NCBI GenBank assembly: GCA_050949865.1
Contig: JBMNGN010000002.1
Span: forward strand, 1 to 64,000
Direction: 5' to 3'
Length of the DNA: 64,000 nt
From: JBMNGN01 sp050949865
Lineage (GTDB): Bacteria; Bacillota; Syntrophomonadia; Syntrophomonadales; Syntrophomonadaceae
Shown here: piece by piece, positions 15,282 to 24,086 of the stretch
Position numbering within the stretch: position 1 is the stretch's first letter
Layout of the letters: each line of letters starts with the position of its first letter
The notes under the pieces: model-generated
Told to the model about the DNA's origin: nothing
Databases searched by the model: none
What the model saw: the letters and a program-made list of their open reading frames with translations, nothing else
Position numbers and translations under genes: made by a program

Positions 15282-16070
15282 ATGCAGATAAACTATAATG
15301 TCACAGGAGAAAAAAGAAAAGAGCTAGTCAACGCAATCAGTCAAAAACTGAATGCTCCTGCAAGATATCTTGGAGCGCCTACATTTGCATATGAGGTGGC
15401 AGATTATAACATTGACAAAAACGGGGTGGTCAGAGGACCAGATAATTCTGAACTGGTTAATGATCTATTAGGCCTTCATGACTTTAAGGCGGTTACAGAA
15501 GAATTTGACACACCACTTCCAAAAGCAGAGCCTGTTCTTGAAAATATTCAAGTTCCCAATGAAGCGGCTCTTGGGGATAGGGTAAGTCCAAATAGTGATT
15601 ACGAAGAACCTCCCGTATATAGCGAATCAGATGAAACCGAAGAAACTGTTAATTTAATTATCCATATGCCGAGGGAGGGTTTTAGCGAAACTGCACTTGA
15701 TAACCTAAAAGGATTGGTAGAAAGCAAAGAAACCCTTATAAAGAAAGCACTTGATACTGACTCTATTCCCATTATCGTAAATGAGGAATTTGTAACCTTC
15801 CCTTGGTTCCAAAGTGAGTGTTCCGCAGAGGAGGTTAAGGCTTATACCCACTTTGTAACAGCACTTTGTGAAATGGCAAAGAAACAGACCCGCGTCAACT
15901 CGACCGAGAAATCAGTGGAGAATGAAAAGTACGCTTTCCGTTGTTTCCTTCTAAGACTTGGCTTTATCGGTCCAGAATACAAAACAGAACGAAAAATTCT
16001 CCTCTCGAAACTGTCGGGTAGCTCTGCCTTCAAAAGCGGAAGTGCCAAGCATCAGGAGGTGAGTGAATAA
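15282..16070 (+). CDS. Phage protein sharing its C-terminal module with the amidoligase
   Basis: A 262-residue protein, called virulence-related in some phage annotations; no enzyme fold is recognised. It has an acidic middle linker and a C-terminal stretch (from about 212) VENEKYAFRCFLLRLGFIG followed by a KILLSKLSGSSAF block. The same stretch closes the amidoligase encoded at 16433 (VENEKFAMRTYLNRIGFIG ... LSGSAAW). Both genes also share the same leader motif. It is therefore likely a partner or substrate of the amidoligase. The stop overlaps the DUF4314 start. Confidence 0.75.
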   Translation: MQINYNVTGEKRKELVNAISQKLNAPARYLGAPTFAYEVADYNIDKNGVVRGPDNSELVNDLLGLHDFKAVTEEFDTPLPKAEPVLENIQVPNEAALGDRVSPNSDYEEPPVYSESDETEETVNLIIHMPREGFSETALDNLKGLVESKETLIKKALDTDSIPIIVNEEFVTFPWFQSECSAEEVKAYTHFVTALCEMAKKQTRVNSTEKSVENEKYAFRCFLLRLGFIGPEYKTERKILLSKLSGSSAFKSGSAKHQEVSE

Positions 16071-16297
16071 TGAATATCATTCACCCAGAAATGCTAAAGC
16101 AACTTAGAAGTTATTACACTCCAGGAACTCGTGTCATGCTACTTAAGATGAATGACCCTTATACCAAGCTTCAGCCAGGAGATAAAGGTACGGTTACTAG
16201 CGTTGATGATATGGGAACTATCCACGTCAGTTGGGATTCAGGCAGTTCCCTTGGAGTGGTTTTTGGAGAGGATTTATGCAAGAAAATCGAAGAATAA
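16070..16297 (+). CDS. DUF4314 family protein
   Basis: A 75-residue protein with an SH3-like small beta-barrel sequence: GTRVMLLKMNDPYTKLQPGD then GTVTSVDDMGTIHVSWDSGS. DUF4314 proteins sit beside amidoligase genes in Firmicutes prophages. The start ATG shares bases with the upstream TAA. Its function is unknown; ligand or partner binding within the cassette is inferred. Confidence 0.85.
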   Translation: MNIIHPEMLKQLRSYYTPGTRVMLLKMNDPYTKLQPGDKGTVTSVDDMGTIHVSWDSGSSLGVVFGEDLCKKIEE

Positions 16298-16368
16298 AAA
16301 TACACATTTTAAGCCCAATATGGCAGTAAATATGTAGATTTATATTGCAGAATTGTCTTGCTATATAA

Positions 16369-16423
16369 GCCTTTTAGAGTGATATATGTACATGCCGAAA
16401 GGACAAACACACTTTAAAAGGAG
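16369..16423 (+). promoter_or_regulatory. Leader motif, copy 4
   Basis: Contains TTAGAGTGATATATGTA and CCGAAAGG. CCTTTTA (16370-16376) can pair with TAAAAGG (16415-16421), part of the ribosome site of the amidoligase gene at 16433. The 135-nt gap holds no gene. Confidence 0.6.
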
Positions 16424-16432
16424 CGAGATACG

Positions 16433-17332
16433 ATGTTAAGCACAAAATTCGGAATGGAGATTGAATTTACAGGGATTACAAGGGAAAGGGCAGCCAGAGT
16501 CGCTGCAGAGTTTTTGCAAGGCACTTATAGTGAAGGCGGAACTTACTACGACACTAAGAAGGTAAAAACTCCAGATGGTAGAGTTTGGAGATTTATGTAT
16601 GATGGGAGCATTCACTGTCAAAGAAAAGAAGGTAGAAGAAAAGTAGCTGCAGGTAGAGATTATAGCGTTGAGCTAGTTAGCCCAATCCTAACCTACCGAG
16701 AGGACATTGAAACTTTACAGGAGCTAGTAAGAAAGCTTCGCAAAGCTGGAGCCTTTACAAATACATCTTGCGGCATTCACATTCATCTAGACGGTGCTGA
16801 ACATACCCCAAGAAGTATTCGAAACTTTATAAATATCATTGCAAGTAAAAATGACTTATTTTATAAAGCACTTCAGATTGCACCGCAGAGAATGAATTAC
16901 TGCAAAAAGATGGACAGCATTTTGGTTGAGAAGATGAACCGCAAAAAGCCTAAAACCATGAGACAAATTGAGGACATTTGGTACGAGGGTTACAGCGAGA
17001 GTAGAAGCACTCATTACCACAACAGTCGCTACCATTTCCTCAACCTTCACAGCTTTTTCACCGGAAACCATACAGTTGAACTTAGAGGTTTTAACAGCGA
17101 GCTACATGCTGGAAAGATGAGAAGCTACATTGTTCTAGCGCTTGCCATCAACCACCAAGCCTTAACACAAAAGTGTGCATCAGCAAAGAAACCACAGGTG
17201 GAGAACGAGAAATTTGCCATGAGAACCTACTTAAACCGGATTGGTTTCATTGGTGATGAATTTGCAAACTGCAGAGAGCATTTGACCGCAGCACTTTCGG
17301 GTTCAGCTGCATGGCGGTTTCGGGCGGCCTGA
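16433..17332 (+). CDS. Amidoligase (glutamine-synthetase-like fold)
   Basis: A 299-residue amidoligase. The N-terminal GMEIEFTG supplies the Glu pair, SVELVSPIL and CGIHIHLD (H-x-H near 115) supply further metal/ATP-site residues, and VELRGFNSELHAGKMR resembles the C-terminal part of the active site. The family forms amide bonds between carboxylates and amines using ATP. It is followed by a gamma-glutamylcyclotransferase, which could reverse or trim such bonds. A shared C-terminal module with the 262-aa protein suggests a docking tail. Target unknown; capsid or peptide modification is conjecture. Confidence 0.85.
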   Translation: MLSTKFGMEIEFTGITRERAARVAAEFLQGTYSEGGTYYDTKKVKTPDGRVWRFMYDGSIHCQRKEGRRKVAAGRDYSVELVSPILTYREDIETLQELVRKLRKAGAFTNTSCGIHIHLDGAEHTPRSIRNFINIIASKNDLFYKALQIAPQRMNYCKKMDSILVEKMNRKKPKTMRQIEDIWYEGYSESRSTHYHNSRYHFLNLHSFFTGNHTVELRGFNSELHAGKMRSYIVLALAINHQALTQKCASAKKPQVENEKFAMRTYLNRIGFIGDEFANCREHLTAALSGSAAWRFRAA

Positions 17333-17370
17333 GCTGCCCCTAACCCACAAAGCTAAGAAGGAGGATTACA

Positions 17371-17829
17371 ATGAAGAATAAATTATACCTTGCCTATGGC
17401 TCCAACCTTAATCTAAAGCAAATGGCCGACAGATGCCCCACAGCGAAGGTGGTAGGAGCAAGCCAAATCCATGACCACCGCCTATTATTTAGAGGGGCAC
17501 ACGCGGGTGCTGTGGCGACCATCGAGCCTTTTGAGGGTAGCAACGTACCAGTTTTAGTGTGGGAGATTACACCGACCGATGAAGCGGCACTTGACCGTTA
17601 CGAGGGATGGCCATTCCTTTATCGAAAGGAAACAATAAAAGTGAAGTTGGGAAGCAAAACCGTCAAGGCGATGGTCTACATCATGAATGACGGAAGACCG
17701 CTAGGACAGCCAAGTTGTTATTATTACAGTACAATTTTAGAAGGCTATAAAAGCGCGGGCTTCGATGTGGATATCCTGCGTAAAGCCACAACCGATTCAG
17801 TAGAATCAGAGGAGGTAGCCAATGAATGA
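17371..17829 (+). CDS. Gamma-glutamylcyclotransferase-like protein (GGCT)
   Basis: A 152-residue GGCT-fold protein with the substrate loop YGSNLNLKQM at the N-terminus and the catalytic Glu in LDRYEGWPFLYRKE. The fold releases 5-oxoproline from gamma-glutamyl amines. It lies 38 nt after the amidoligase with its own AAGGAGGA site. Ligase plus cyclotransferase implies a make-and-break gamma-glutamyl cycle. The C-terminal acidic tail overlaps the next gene. Confidence 0.92.
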   Translation: MKNKLYLAYGSNLNLKQMADRCPTAKVVGASQIHDHRLLFRGAHAGAVATIEPFEGSNVPVLVWEITPTDEAALDRYEGWPFLYRKETIKVKLGSKTVKAMVYIMNDGRPLGQPSCYYYSTILEGYKSAGFDVDILRKATTDSVESEEVANE

Positions 17830-18007
17830 GATAATTATGAAACAAATATTTGCCATTCGAGAAACAGGTGAAACGAATATGTTTGATCTTCCGGTTGTGA
17901 CTAGTATTGCTTTAAGAGCAGGTTATATGGAGCTAGTAGATTACCTTGAAAGGAACAAAGGAGAATATGTCCATTTCATTTTGACGGGGGAAGAAAAAAC
18001 AGAATAA
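17822..18007 (+). CDS. DUF5049-like small phage protein
   Basis: A 61-residue protein beginning MNEIIMKQIFAIRETGETN and containing VDYLERNKGEYVHFILTGE. Small proteins of this shape (DUF5049) sit directly before large terminase genes. It overlaps the GGCT gene by 8 nt and ends the metabolic cassette. Function unknown. Confidence 0.75.
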   Translation: MNEIIMKQIFAIRETGETNMFDLPVVTSIALRAGYMELVDYLERNKGEYVHFILTGEEKTE

Positions 18008-18022
18008 CTTAAACAAATTTTG

Positions 18023-18048
18023 AAGGAACTCTGCGGGGTTCCTTTTTT
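18023..18048 (+). terminator. Terminator-like hairpin before terL
   Basis: AAGGAACTC (18023-18031) pairs over 9 bp with GGGTTCCTT (18036-18044), loop TGCG, followed by a T run. It separates the cassette from the large terminase gene. Confidence 0.85.
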
Positions 18049-18063
18049 CGTAGCTATAAGGAG

Positions 18064-19671
18064 GTGGCGGCCATACGTAAACTAAAAAAATATAAGCCGA
18101 CCATCTTTAAGGCAGATGGTTCGGTATATGATAAGGACGCTGCAGACATTGCGGTGTCTTTTATTAATTGCTTAAAACATACGAAGGGAGAATGGTATGG
18201 GCAGCCATTTGAACTTATTGACTGGCAGGAACAGATTATCCGCGATGTGTTTGGGATTATAAAGCCTAATGGTTACCGTCAATTTAATACGGCATATATC
18301 GAAATCGCTAAAAAGCAAGGTAAATCTGAGCTAGCAGCAGCGGTTGCGTTACTGCTTACCTGTGGTGATTTTGAGCATGGCGGTGAAGTATACGGATGTG
18401 CATCTGACAGACAGCAAGCTTCCATTGTTTTTGATGTAGCAGTGGATATGGTAGAACAATGTCCAGCTCTGAAAGCAAGAATTAAACCGGTACTATCGCA
18501 AAAACGACTTGTTTATAAACCGCTAGGTAGTTTCTATCAAGTTTTGTCTGCAGAAGCGTATACCAAGCATGGACTAAATGTGCATGGTGTTGTATTTGAT
18601 GAACTTCATGCGCAGCCAAATAGACAGCTTTTTGATGTCATGACCCATGGCTCAGGTGATGCAAGAAAGCAGCCGCTGTATTTTTTAATTACGACTGCCG
18701 GAAATGATACTCACTCTATTTGCTACGAGGTGCATCAAAAGGCTAAAGATATTCTAGAAGGACGAAAGGTTGATCCAACATTTTATCCAGTTATTTATGG
18801 TGCAGATGAAAATGATGACTGGACCGATCCAAAGGTGTGGGCGAAAGCCAACCCCTCAATGGGCATTACCGTTGATATAGAAAAAATTCATATTGCTTGT
18901 GAAAGCGCAAAACAAAATCCAGCAGAAGAAAACTTATTTAGACAACTTCGTTTAAATCAATGGGTTAAACAGTCGGTACGTTGGATGCCTATGGAAAAGT
19001 GGGATAAATGTGCTTTTACTGTAAACCTAGAAAGTCTTACAGGACGTGTGTGTTATGGTGGTTTGGACTTATCCTCTACAACCGATATAACAGCATTTGT
19101 TCTTGTATTCCCTCCTGAGTATGAGGAAGATAAATATATCATTCTCCCTTTTTTCTGGATTCCAGAAGATAACATGGACCAAAGGGTAAAGCGTGATCAT
19201 GTGCCCTATGACGTATGGGAGAAGCAGGGGTTCTTACACACCACTGAAGGAAACGTGGTGCATTATGGTTACATCGAAAACTTTATCGAAGAGCTGGGCT
19301 TAAAGTACAACATTCGAGAAATTGCCTTTGACCGGTGGGGAGCTGTGCAGATGACACAAAACTTAGAGAACCTTGGGTTTACAGTAGTTCCTTTCGGTCA
19401 AGGTTTTAAAGATATGAGTCCGCCAACGAAGGAGCTTATGAAGCTTACCTTGGAAGAGAAACTGGCGCATGGTGGTCATCCGGTGCTCCGATGGATGATG
19501 GATAACATCTTTATACGTACCGACCCTGCTGGAAATATCAAACCGGATAAAGAAAAATCCACTGAAAGAATTGATGGTGCTGTTGCTACTATCATGGCTC
19601 TTGACCGAGCAATCCGTAAAAGTGGAACAGGTAATTCTGTTTATGATGGAAGGGGCTTATTGATTCTTTAA
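18064..19671 (+). CDS. Terminase large subunit
   Basis: Encodes about 535 residues. The ATPase domain has a Walker A-like EIAKKQGKSELAAA (about 82) and Walker B VVFDELHAQ (about 176). The nuclease domain begins near CYGGLDLSSTTDIT with the catalytic Asp, and later FDRWGAVQM and ERIDGAVATIMALDRA. Start is uncertain: GTG 18064 overlaps the AAGGAGG site itself, whereas the well-spaced position (18073) carries ATA, perhaps a mutated or non-standard start. The motor packages phage DNA through the portal. Confidence 0.92.
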   Translation: MAAIRKLKKYKPTIFKADGSVYDKDAADIAVSFINCLKHTKGEWYGQPFELIDWQEQIIRDVFGIIKPNGYRQFNTAYIEIAKKQGKSELAAAVALLLTCGDFEHGGEVYGCASDRQQASIVFDVAVDMVEQCPALKARIKPVLSQKRLVYKPLGSFYQVLSAEAYTKHGLNVHGVVFDELHAQPNRQLFDVMTHGSGDARKQPLYFLITTAGNDTHSICYEVHQKAKDILEGRKVDPTFYPVIYGADENDDWTDPKVWAKANPSMGITVDIEKIHIACESAKQNPAEENLFRQLRLNQWVKQSVRWMPMEKWDKCAFTVNLESLTGRVCYGGLDLSSTTDITAFVLVFPPEYEEDKYIILPFFWIPEDNMDQRVKRDHVPYDVWEKQGFLHTTEGNVVHYGYIENFIEELGLKYNIREIAFDRWGAVQMTQNLENLGFTVVPFGQGFKDMSPPTKELMKLTLEEKLAHGGHPVLRWMMDNIFIRTDPAGNIKPDKEKSTERIDGAVATIMALDRAIRKSGTGNSVYDGRGLLIL

Positions 19672-19917
19672 TTTTAGATAGATTCTATGGCATAACAAAA
19701 TTTAACATTTCAGATTTATTATGGATAAGTAGGATAATGAGAAGTAATTGTTTTTTATGATCAATAGAGGTGTTATATTGGGGTTTTGGATTTTTATGAT
19801 ATGATTGATTATAATGTACAAAGACTTAGATCCATAAGGCGACATATGAAAGTTGCAAATCAAGCCGATTAGATAGGAATTTGAAATGCAAATCAATATA
19901 ATTTGTGTTACAACCCC
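19672..19917. other. AT-rich non-coding stretch after terL
   Basis: Together with the following promoter region this makes a 325-nt gap. It is much richer in A/T than the neighbouring late genes and has no plausible gene; a 64-residue minus-strand frame here has no start site or family resemblance. It seems to have come in with the moron gene at 19997. Confidence 0.5.
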
Positions 19918-19947
19918 TTGAGTTTTACATGATTTTCACGATATAAT
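19918..19947 (+). promoter_or_regulatory. Putative housekeeping promoter of the moron gene
   Basis: TTGAGT (19918-19923), an 18-nt spacer and TATAAT (19942-19947) form a sigma-A-type promoter about 50 nt upstream of ATG 19997. An alternative pair is TTTACA (19924) with TATATA (19947). It would allow expression from the lysogen independent of the late operon. Confidence 0.5.
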
Positions 19948-19996
19948 ATATAACTGAAGATATATTATAAAAAAATAGAGAGGAGGAATAATAAAT

Positions 19997-20752
19997 ATGC
20001 TGTTATCTTCTGTAAATAGATCAATACCTTATTACTTGCAACTAAATAATATAAGTAGAAACAATCATGCAGATAATTTTAACACTAGCTTTAAGGATAC
20101 ATTGTCTAAGGCTACATCAAAAACAGAATTTGCACTTGCCACTTCAACAGCGAAAACATTGGTAAACAATACAGGTAATGTCGATTCATACTTGTCACAA
20201 TTACAGATGAAATTTGGTTCGAAAATATCAGTGCAAAATTTGGAATATAGCAAGGCTAATATAAACCATATCGGTAGTTCAACAGTTGGAACAGGAAATG
20301 TGATTATAGCCCCTAACATTCTTGAAAAAATGGCTTCTGACCCCCAAGCGAGACAGCATTACGAAAAAAAGATACAAGGTCATTTTGATACAATTGGCAA
20401 AGCAAATGCCTTCATGGCAATACATGGTAGGCGAGTCGTTTCTAGTGGAGTAATTATACACCCTAATGGGGAAGTGACTTATTATAGTAGTAGTGATTAT
20501 ACTCCGGAAGAAAAAGCACGTCTTGAAAGAGCTATGAAAGAAGAAGATGAAGCCAAAGCGAAAAAACGAGCGGAACAAAAGAGATTGAGCGAAATTGCCA
20601 CTGACAGGTATTTACAGCTGGTGTCAAGCACAGTACCAGAGATTGGATTGCTAAGTTCAAATGTTTTTGAGCATTACTTTTCTACAATACCATCAAACAT
20701 TGATGCAAGCATTTTTGCGGCATCAACCCGTCGCCCAATGAAGTTTAAATAA
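19997..20752 (+). CDS. Moron gene between terminase and portal, function unknown
   Basis: A 251-residue protein with no signal peptide. A core region reads NILEKMASDPQARQHYEKKI then GKANAFMAIHGRRVVSSGVI and HPNGEVTYYSS, followed by a highly charged Lys/Glu helix (about 172-200). The core recalls uncharacterised clostridial proteins with the same MASDP...HPNG pattern. It has its own promoter, GAGAGGAGG site and terminator, and more A/T-rich codons than its neighbours. These are marks of a moron: a gene inserted in a phage and expressed in the lysogen. Confidence 0.75.
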   Translation: MLLSSVNRSIPYYLQLNNISRNNHADNFNTSFKDTLSKATSKTEFALATSTAKTLVNNTGNVDSYLSQLQMKFGSKISVQNLEYSKANINHIGSSTVGTGNVIIAPNILEKMASDPQARQHYEKKIQGHFDTIGKANAFMAIHGRRVVSSGVIIHPNGEVTYYSSSDYTPEEKARLERAMKEEDEAKAKKRAEQKRLSEIATDRYLQLVSSTVPEIGLLSSNVFEHYFSTIPSNIDASIFAASTRRPMKFK

Positions 20753-20862
20753 TATTACTTCTATTTTTTTATTGTTGATATGCGCTTATGTCGATATCAA
20801 CAAATATAACAGTAATGGTGATTAAGTGTTTGGTTGTTGTCATTATAATTAATTGCTTTAGG

Positions 20863-20892
20863 AAGCATCTATCAATCGGTAGGTGCTTTTTT
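20863..20892 (+). terminator. Terminator after the moron gene
   Basis: AAGCATCTA (20863-20871) pairs over 9 bp with TAGGTGCTT (20880-20888), followed by six T. It closes the moron unit and lies only about 30 nt before the portal start. Confidence 0.85.
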
Positions 20893-20920
20893 CATGCCCA
20901 TTTTTAGGAGAGTGATGCAG

Positions 20921-22180
20921 ATGGGTTTATTTAAAAATCTATTTAAAGCAAGAGATAAACCACAGGATAGAACAGTAGGTAGCAACTACAGTTTCCTCTT
21001 TGGTGGAACGACAAGTGGAAAACCTGTAAATGAACATACAGCCATGCAAATGACTGCGGTTTATTCCTGTGTAAGAATATTGGCAGAGGCAGTGGCAGGC
21101 CTTCCCCTTCATCTATATAAATACACATCAAGCGGTGGCAAGGAGAAAGCTCTAAATCATCCGTTATACTTTTTATTGCATGATGAGCCAAACCCTGAGA
21201 TGAGTTCCTTCATTTTCCGGGAAACATTAATGACCCATCTTTTACTATGGGGAAATGCCTATTCCCAGATAATTAGAAACGGGAAAGGTGAAGTCATTGC
21301 TTTATATCCGCTGATGCCAAATAAAATGACGGTTGACCGTGACAGAAACGGCCAACTTTTTTATTTGTATCATCAAAACTCAGAGGATGCACCTACGCTC
21401 GGAAAAGACAGCCAAGTTTATCTCTATCCATCCGATGTGCTGCATATTCCCGGCTTAGGCTTTGATGGTCTGGTGGGGTACTCTCCTATTGCTATGGCTA
21501 AAAACGCTATCGGGCTTGCGATGGCAACTGAAGAGTACGGAGCCAAGTTTTTTGCTAACGGTGCCGCACCGGGCGGAGTCCTTGAACATCCCGGTACCAT
21601 TAAAGATCCGCAAAAGGTCAAAGAGAGCTGGAACATGGCCTATCAAGGAAGCAGTAACGCTCACCGGGTAGCAGTTTTAGAAGAAGGTATGAAGTACCAG
21701 CCTATTGGTATCTCGCCGGAACAAGCACAGTTTTTAGAGACAAGGAAGTTTCAAATCAATGAGATAGCTCGAATTTTCCGGGTACCTCCCCATATGGTAG
21801 GTGATCTTGAAAAGTCGAGCTTTTCTAATATTGAGCAGCAGTCACTGGAATTTGTGAAATACACCCTTGACCCTTGGGTAATCCGCTGGGAGCAGGCCAT
21901 AAGTCGTTCTTTACTAAGTCCTAGTGAAAAGAAACTATACTTCTCCAAATTCAATGTAGATGGCTTACTCCGGGGTGACTATGCATCAAGGATGAACGGC
22001 TACGCAACCGCCCGTCAAAATGGCTGGATGAGTGCCAACGATATTAGAGAACTAGAAAACTTAGATAGGATACCAGCCGAACTTGGAGGTGATCTATATC
22101 TAATCAATGGCAATATGACCAAGCTTCATGATGCTGGTCTGTTTGCAAATAAAGAAAGATTGGAGGTAAAAGATGAATGA
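20921..22180 (+). CDS. Portal protein (HK97 family)
   Basis: A 419-residue HK97-type portal. ATG 20921 (MGLFKNLFK) is 10 nt after AGGAG; ATG 20915 and 20894 are less well placed. Family marks include VYSCVRILAEAVAGLPLHLY, LLLWGNAYSQIIRN, the membrane-distal VLHIPGLGFDGLVGYSPI and IARIFRVPPHMVGDLEKSSF. It forms the dodecameric DNA gate at one capsid vertex. Its stop overlaps the protease start by 4 nt. Confidence 0.95.
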   Translation: MGLFKNLFKARDKPQDRTVGSNYSFLFGGTTSGKPVNEHTAMQMTAVYSCVRILAEAVAGLPLHLYKYTSSGGKEKALNHPLYFLLHDEPNPEMSSFIFRETLMTHLLLWGNAYSQIIRNGKGEVIALYPLMPNKMTVDRDRNGQLFYLYHQNSEDAPTLGKDSQVYLYPSDVLHIPGLGFDGLVGYSPIAMAKNAIGLAMATEEYGAKFFANGAAPGGVLEHPGTIKDPQKVKESWNMAYQGSSNAHRVAVLEEGMKYQPIGISPEQAQFLETRKFQINEIARIFRVPPHMVGDLEKSSFSNIEQQSLEFVKYTLDPWVIRWEQAISRSLLSPSEKKLYFSKFNVDGLLRGDYASRMNGYATARQNGWMSANDIRELENLDRIPAELGGDLYLINGNMTKLHDAGLFANKERLEVKDE

Positions 22181-22858
22181 AGAAATTCTGGAACTGGGTG
22201 CGTGATGAAGATACAGAATCACGAACTCTCTACCTAAACGGCGTGATAGCCGAGGAAAGCTGGTTTGAAGATGATGTCACCCCTGCTGCCTTTAAAGAAG
22301 AACTTCTAAGCGGCGAAGGTAGACATCGTTGTCTGGATCAATTCCCCCGGTGGAGATTGCATCGCTGCAGCACAGATTTACAACATGCTGATGGACTACA
22401 AAGGAAATGTCACAGTCAAGATTGATGGCCTTGCCGCATCAGCAGCATCAGTAATTGCCATGGCGGGAACGGAGGTTTTAATGTCCCCTACCTCCCTTAT
22501 GATGATCCACAACCCATTTACCATAGCCATCGGGGATAGCGAGGAAATGCAAAAGGCAATCGGAATGCTAAATGAGGTAAAGGAAAGCATCATTAATGCC
22601 TATGAGCTTAAAACCGGGCTACCGAGGGATAAGCTCTCCCAGCTGATGGATGCAGAAACTTGGCTTAATGCTAATAAGGCTGTTGAACTAAGGTTTGCCG
22701 ATGCCATTATGTTTAAGCCGGATGAACCGGCAGTAGAAAACAGTTTTATCTTTAGCAGAAGAGCAGTTGCAAACTCCCTTCTAGATAAACTTAAAAAACC
22801 AATACCCAAACAGTCCACCGAGCCGCTATATGAGCGGCTTAATTTATTAAAATATTAG
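22177..22858 (+). pseudogene. ClpP-like prohead protease with a +1 frameshift
   Basis: From ATG 22177 the frame encodes LYLNGVIAEESWFEDDVTP and then derails after GGT 22318-22320. Removing the extra A at 22321 restores DIVVWINSPGGDCIAAAQIY, joining the second frame that ends at 22858. The rest is intact, with the catalytic Ser in GLAASAASVIAMAG and the His in MMIHNPF. ClpP-type S14 proteases trim the capsid scaffold in HK97-like phages. As read, only an inactive 82-residue fragment is made. Confidence 0.85.
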
Positions 22859-22869
22859 GAGGTACCAAC

Positions 22870-24072
22870 ATGAGTAAAATACTTGAATTACGTGAAAAAC
22901 GCGCAAAAGCCTGGGAAGCAGCCAAAGGCATTTCTTAGATTCAAGACGAGGTAATGACGGTCTAGTATCTGCAGAAGATGCCGCAGTTTATGACAAGATG
23001 GAAGCAGACATTGTTAACCTTGGTAAGGAAATAACTCGCCTTGAGCGTCAGGAGGCTCTTAGAGGCTGAACTAAACAAACCAATAAATACACCTTTAACC
23101 GGAAAGCCTGTTCTTCCGGATATGGATGAAAAAGTTGGCAGAGCCAGCGATGAATACAAAAAAGCCTTCTGGAATGTGATGCGTATGAAAAATCCAAGGC
23201 ATGATCTGTTTAATGCTTTATCTATCGGTCAGGATTCCGAAGGGGGCTATCTTGTTCCTGATGAATTTGAAAGAACCCTTATTCAAAACCTGGAAGAAGA
23301 AAACATCTTCCGTAAGCTGGCTAAGATCATTCAAACTTCAAGTGGGGATCGTAAAATTCCCATTGTAGTAACCAAAGGAACAGCATCTTGGCTTGATGAA
23401 GGTGAAGATTATGACGAAGATGATGTTGTTTTTGGTCAGGCTTCTATTGGGGCCTATAAGCTGGGTACTATGATTAAAGTTTCCGAAGAACTCTTAAATG
23501 ATAGTGTGTTTAACATTGAGGAATTTATCTCAACTGAGTTTGCCCGCAGAATCGGGGCCAAGGAAGAAGAAGCCTTTCTTGTAGGGGACGGTGAAGGAAA
23601 ACCTACAGGCATCTTTGCCGCAACAGGAGGAGCACAAGTAGGTGCTACTGCTGCCGCCAATAACGCTATTACTGCAGATGAGGTTATTGATTTAGTCTAT
23701 TCGCTTAAATCTCCCTACAGGAAAAATGCGGTATTCATCCTTAATGACGCCACAGTAAAAGTCTTAAGAAAACTTAAAGATGGTCAAGGGCAGTATTTAT
23801 GGCAGCCCTCATTAACTGCCGGGACTCCGGATACTTTGCTTAACCGTCCGGTTTATACCTCTGCTTATGCTCCTGCTATTGCAGCCGGTGCAAAGACTAT
23901 CGCTTTCGGTGAGTTCAAATATTACTGGATTGCCGACAGACAAGGCCGCAGTTTTAAACGCCTGAACGAGCTTTATGCAACTACAGGACAGGTTGGTTTT
24001 CTTGGCAGCCAAAGGGTAGATGGAAAACTTATTCTTCCTGAAGCAATTAAAGTCTTGCAGCAGAAGGCTTAA
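22870..24072 (+). pseudogene. Major capsid protein (HK97 fold), N-terminal delta domain disrupted
   Basis: Starting at ATG 22870 (after AGGAGGTACCAAC), the coiled-coil delta domain begins MSKILELREKRAKAWEAAK but stops at TAG 22936. Removing single extra bases at 22927/8 (G), 22937 (A) and 23061 (A) restores a continuous frame through AEDAAVYDKMEADIVNLG and into the intact mature shell domain (about 23062-24072), with GYLVPDEFERTLIQNL, IKVSEELLNDS and GEFKYYWIADRQGRSF. Net insertion is three bases, so only the scaffold part is scrambled. Confidence 0.85.
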
Positions 24073-24086
24073 TGGGGGTGCTAATG

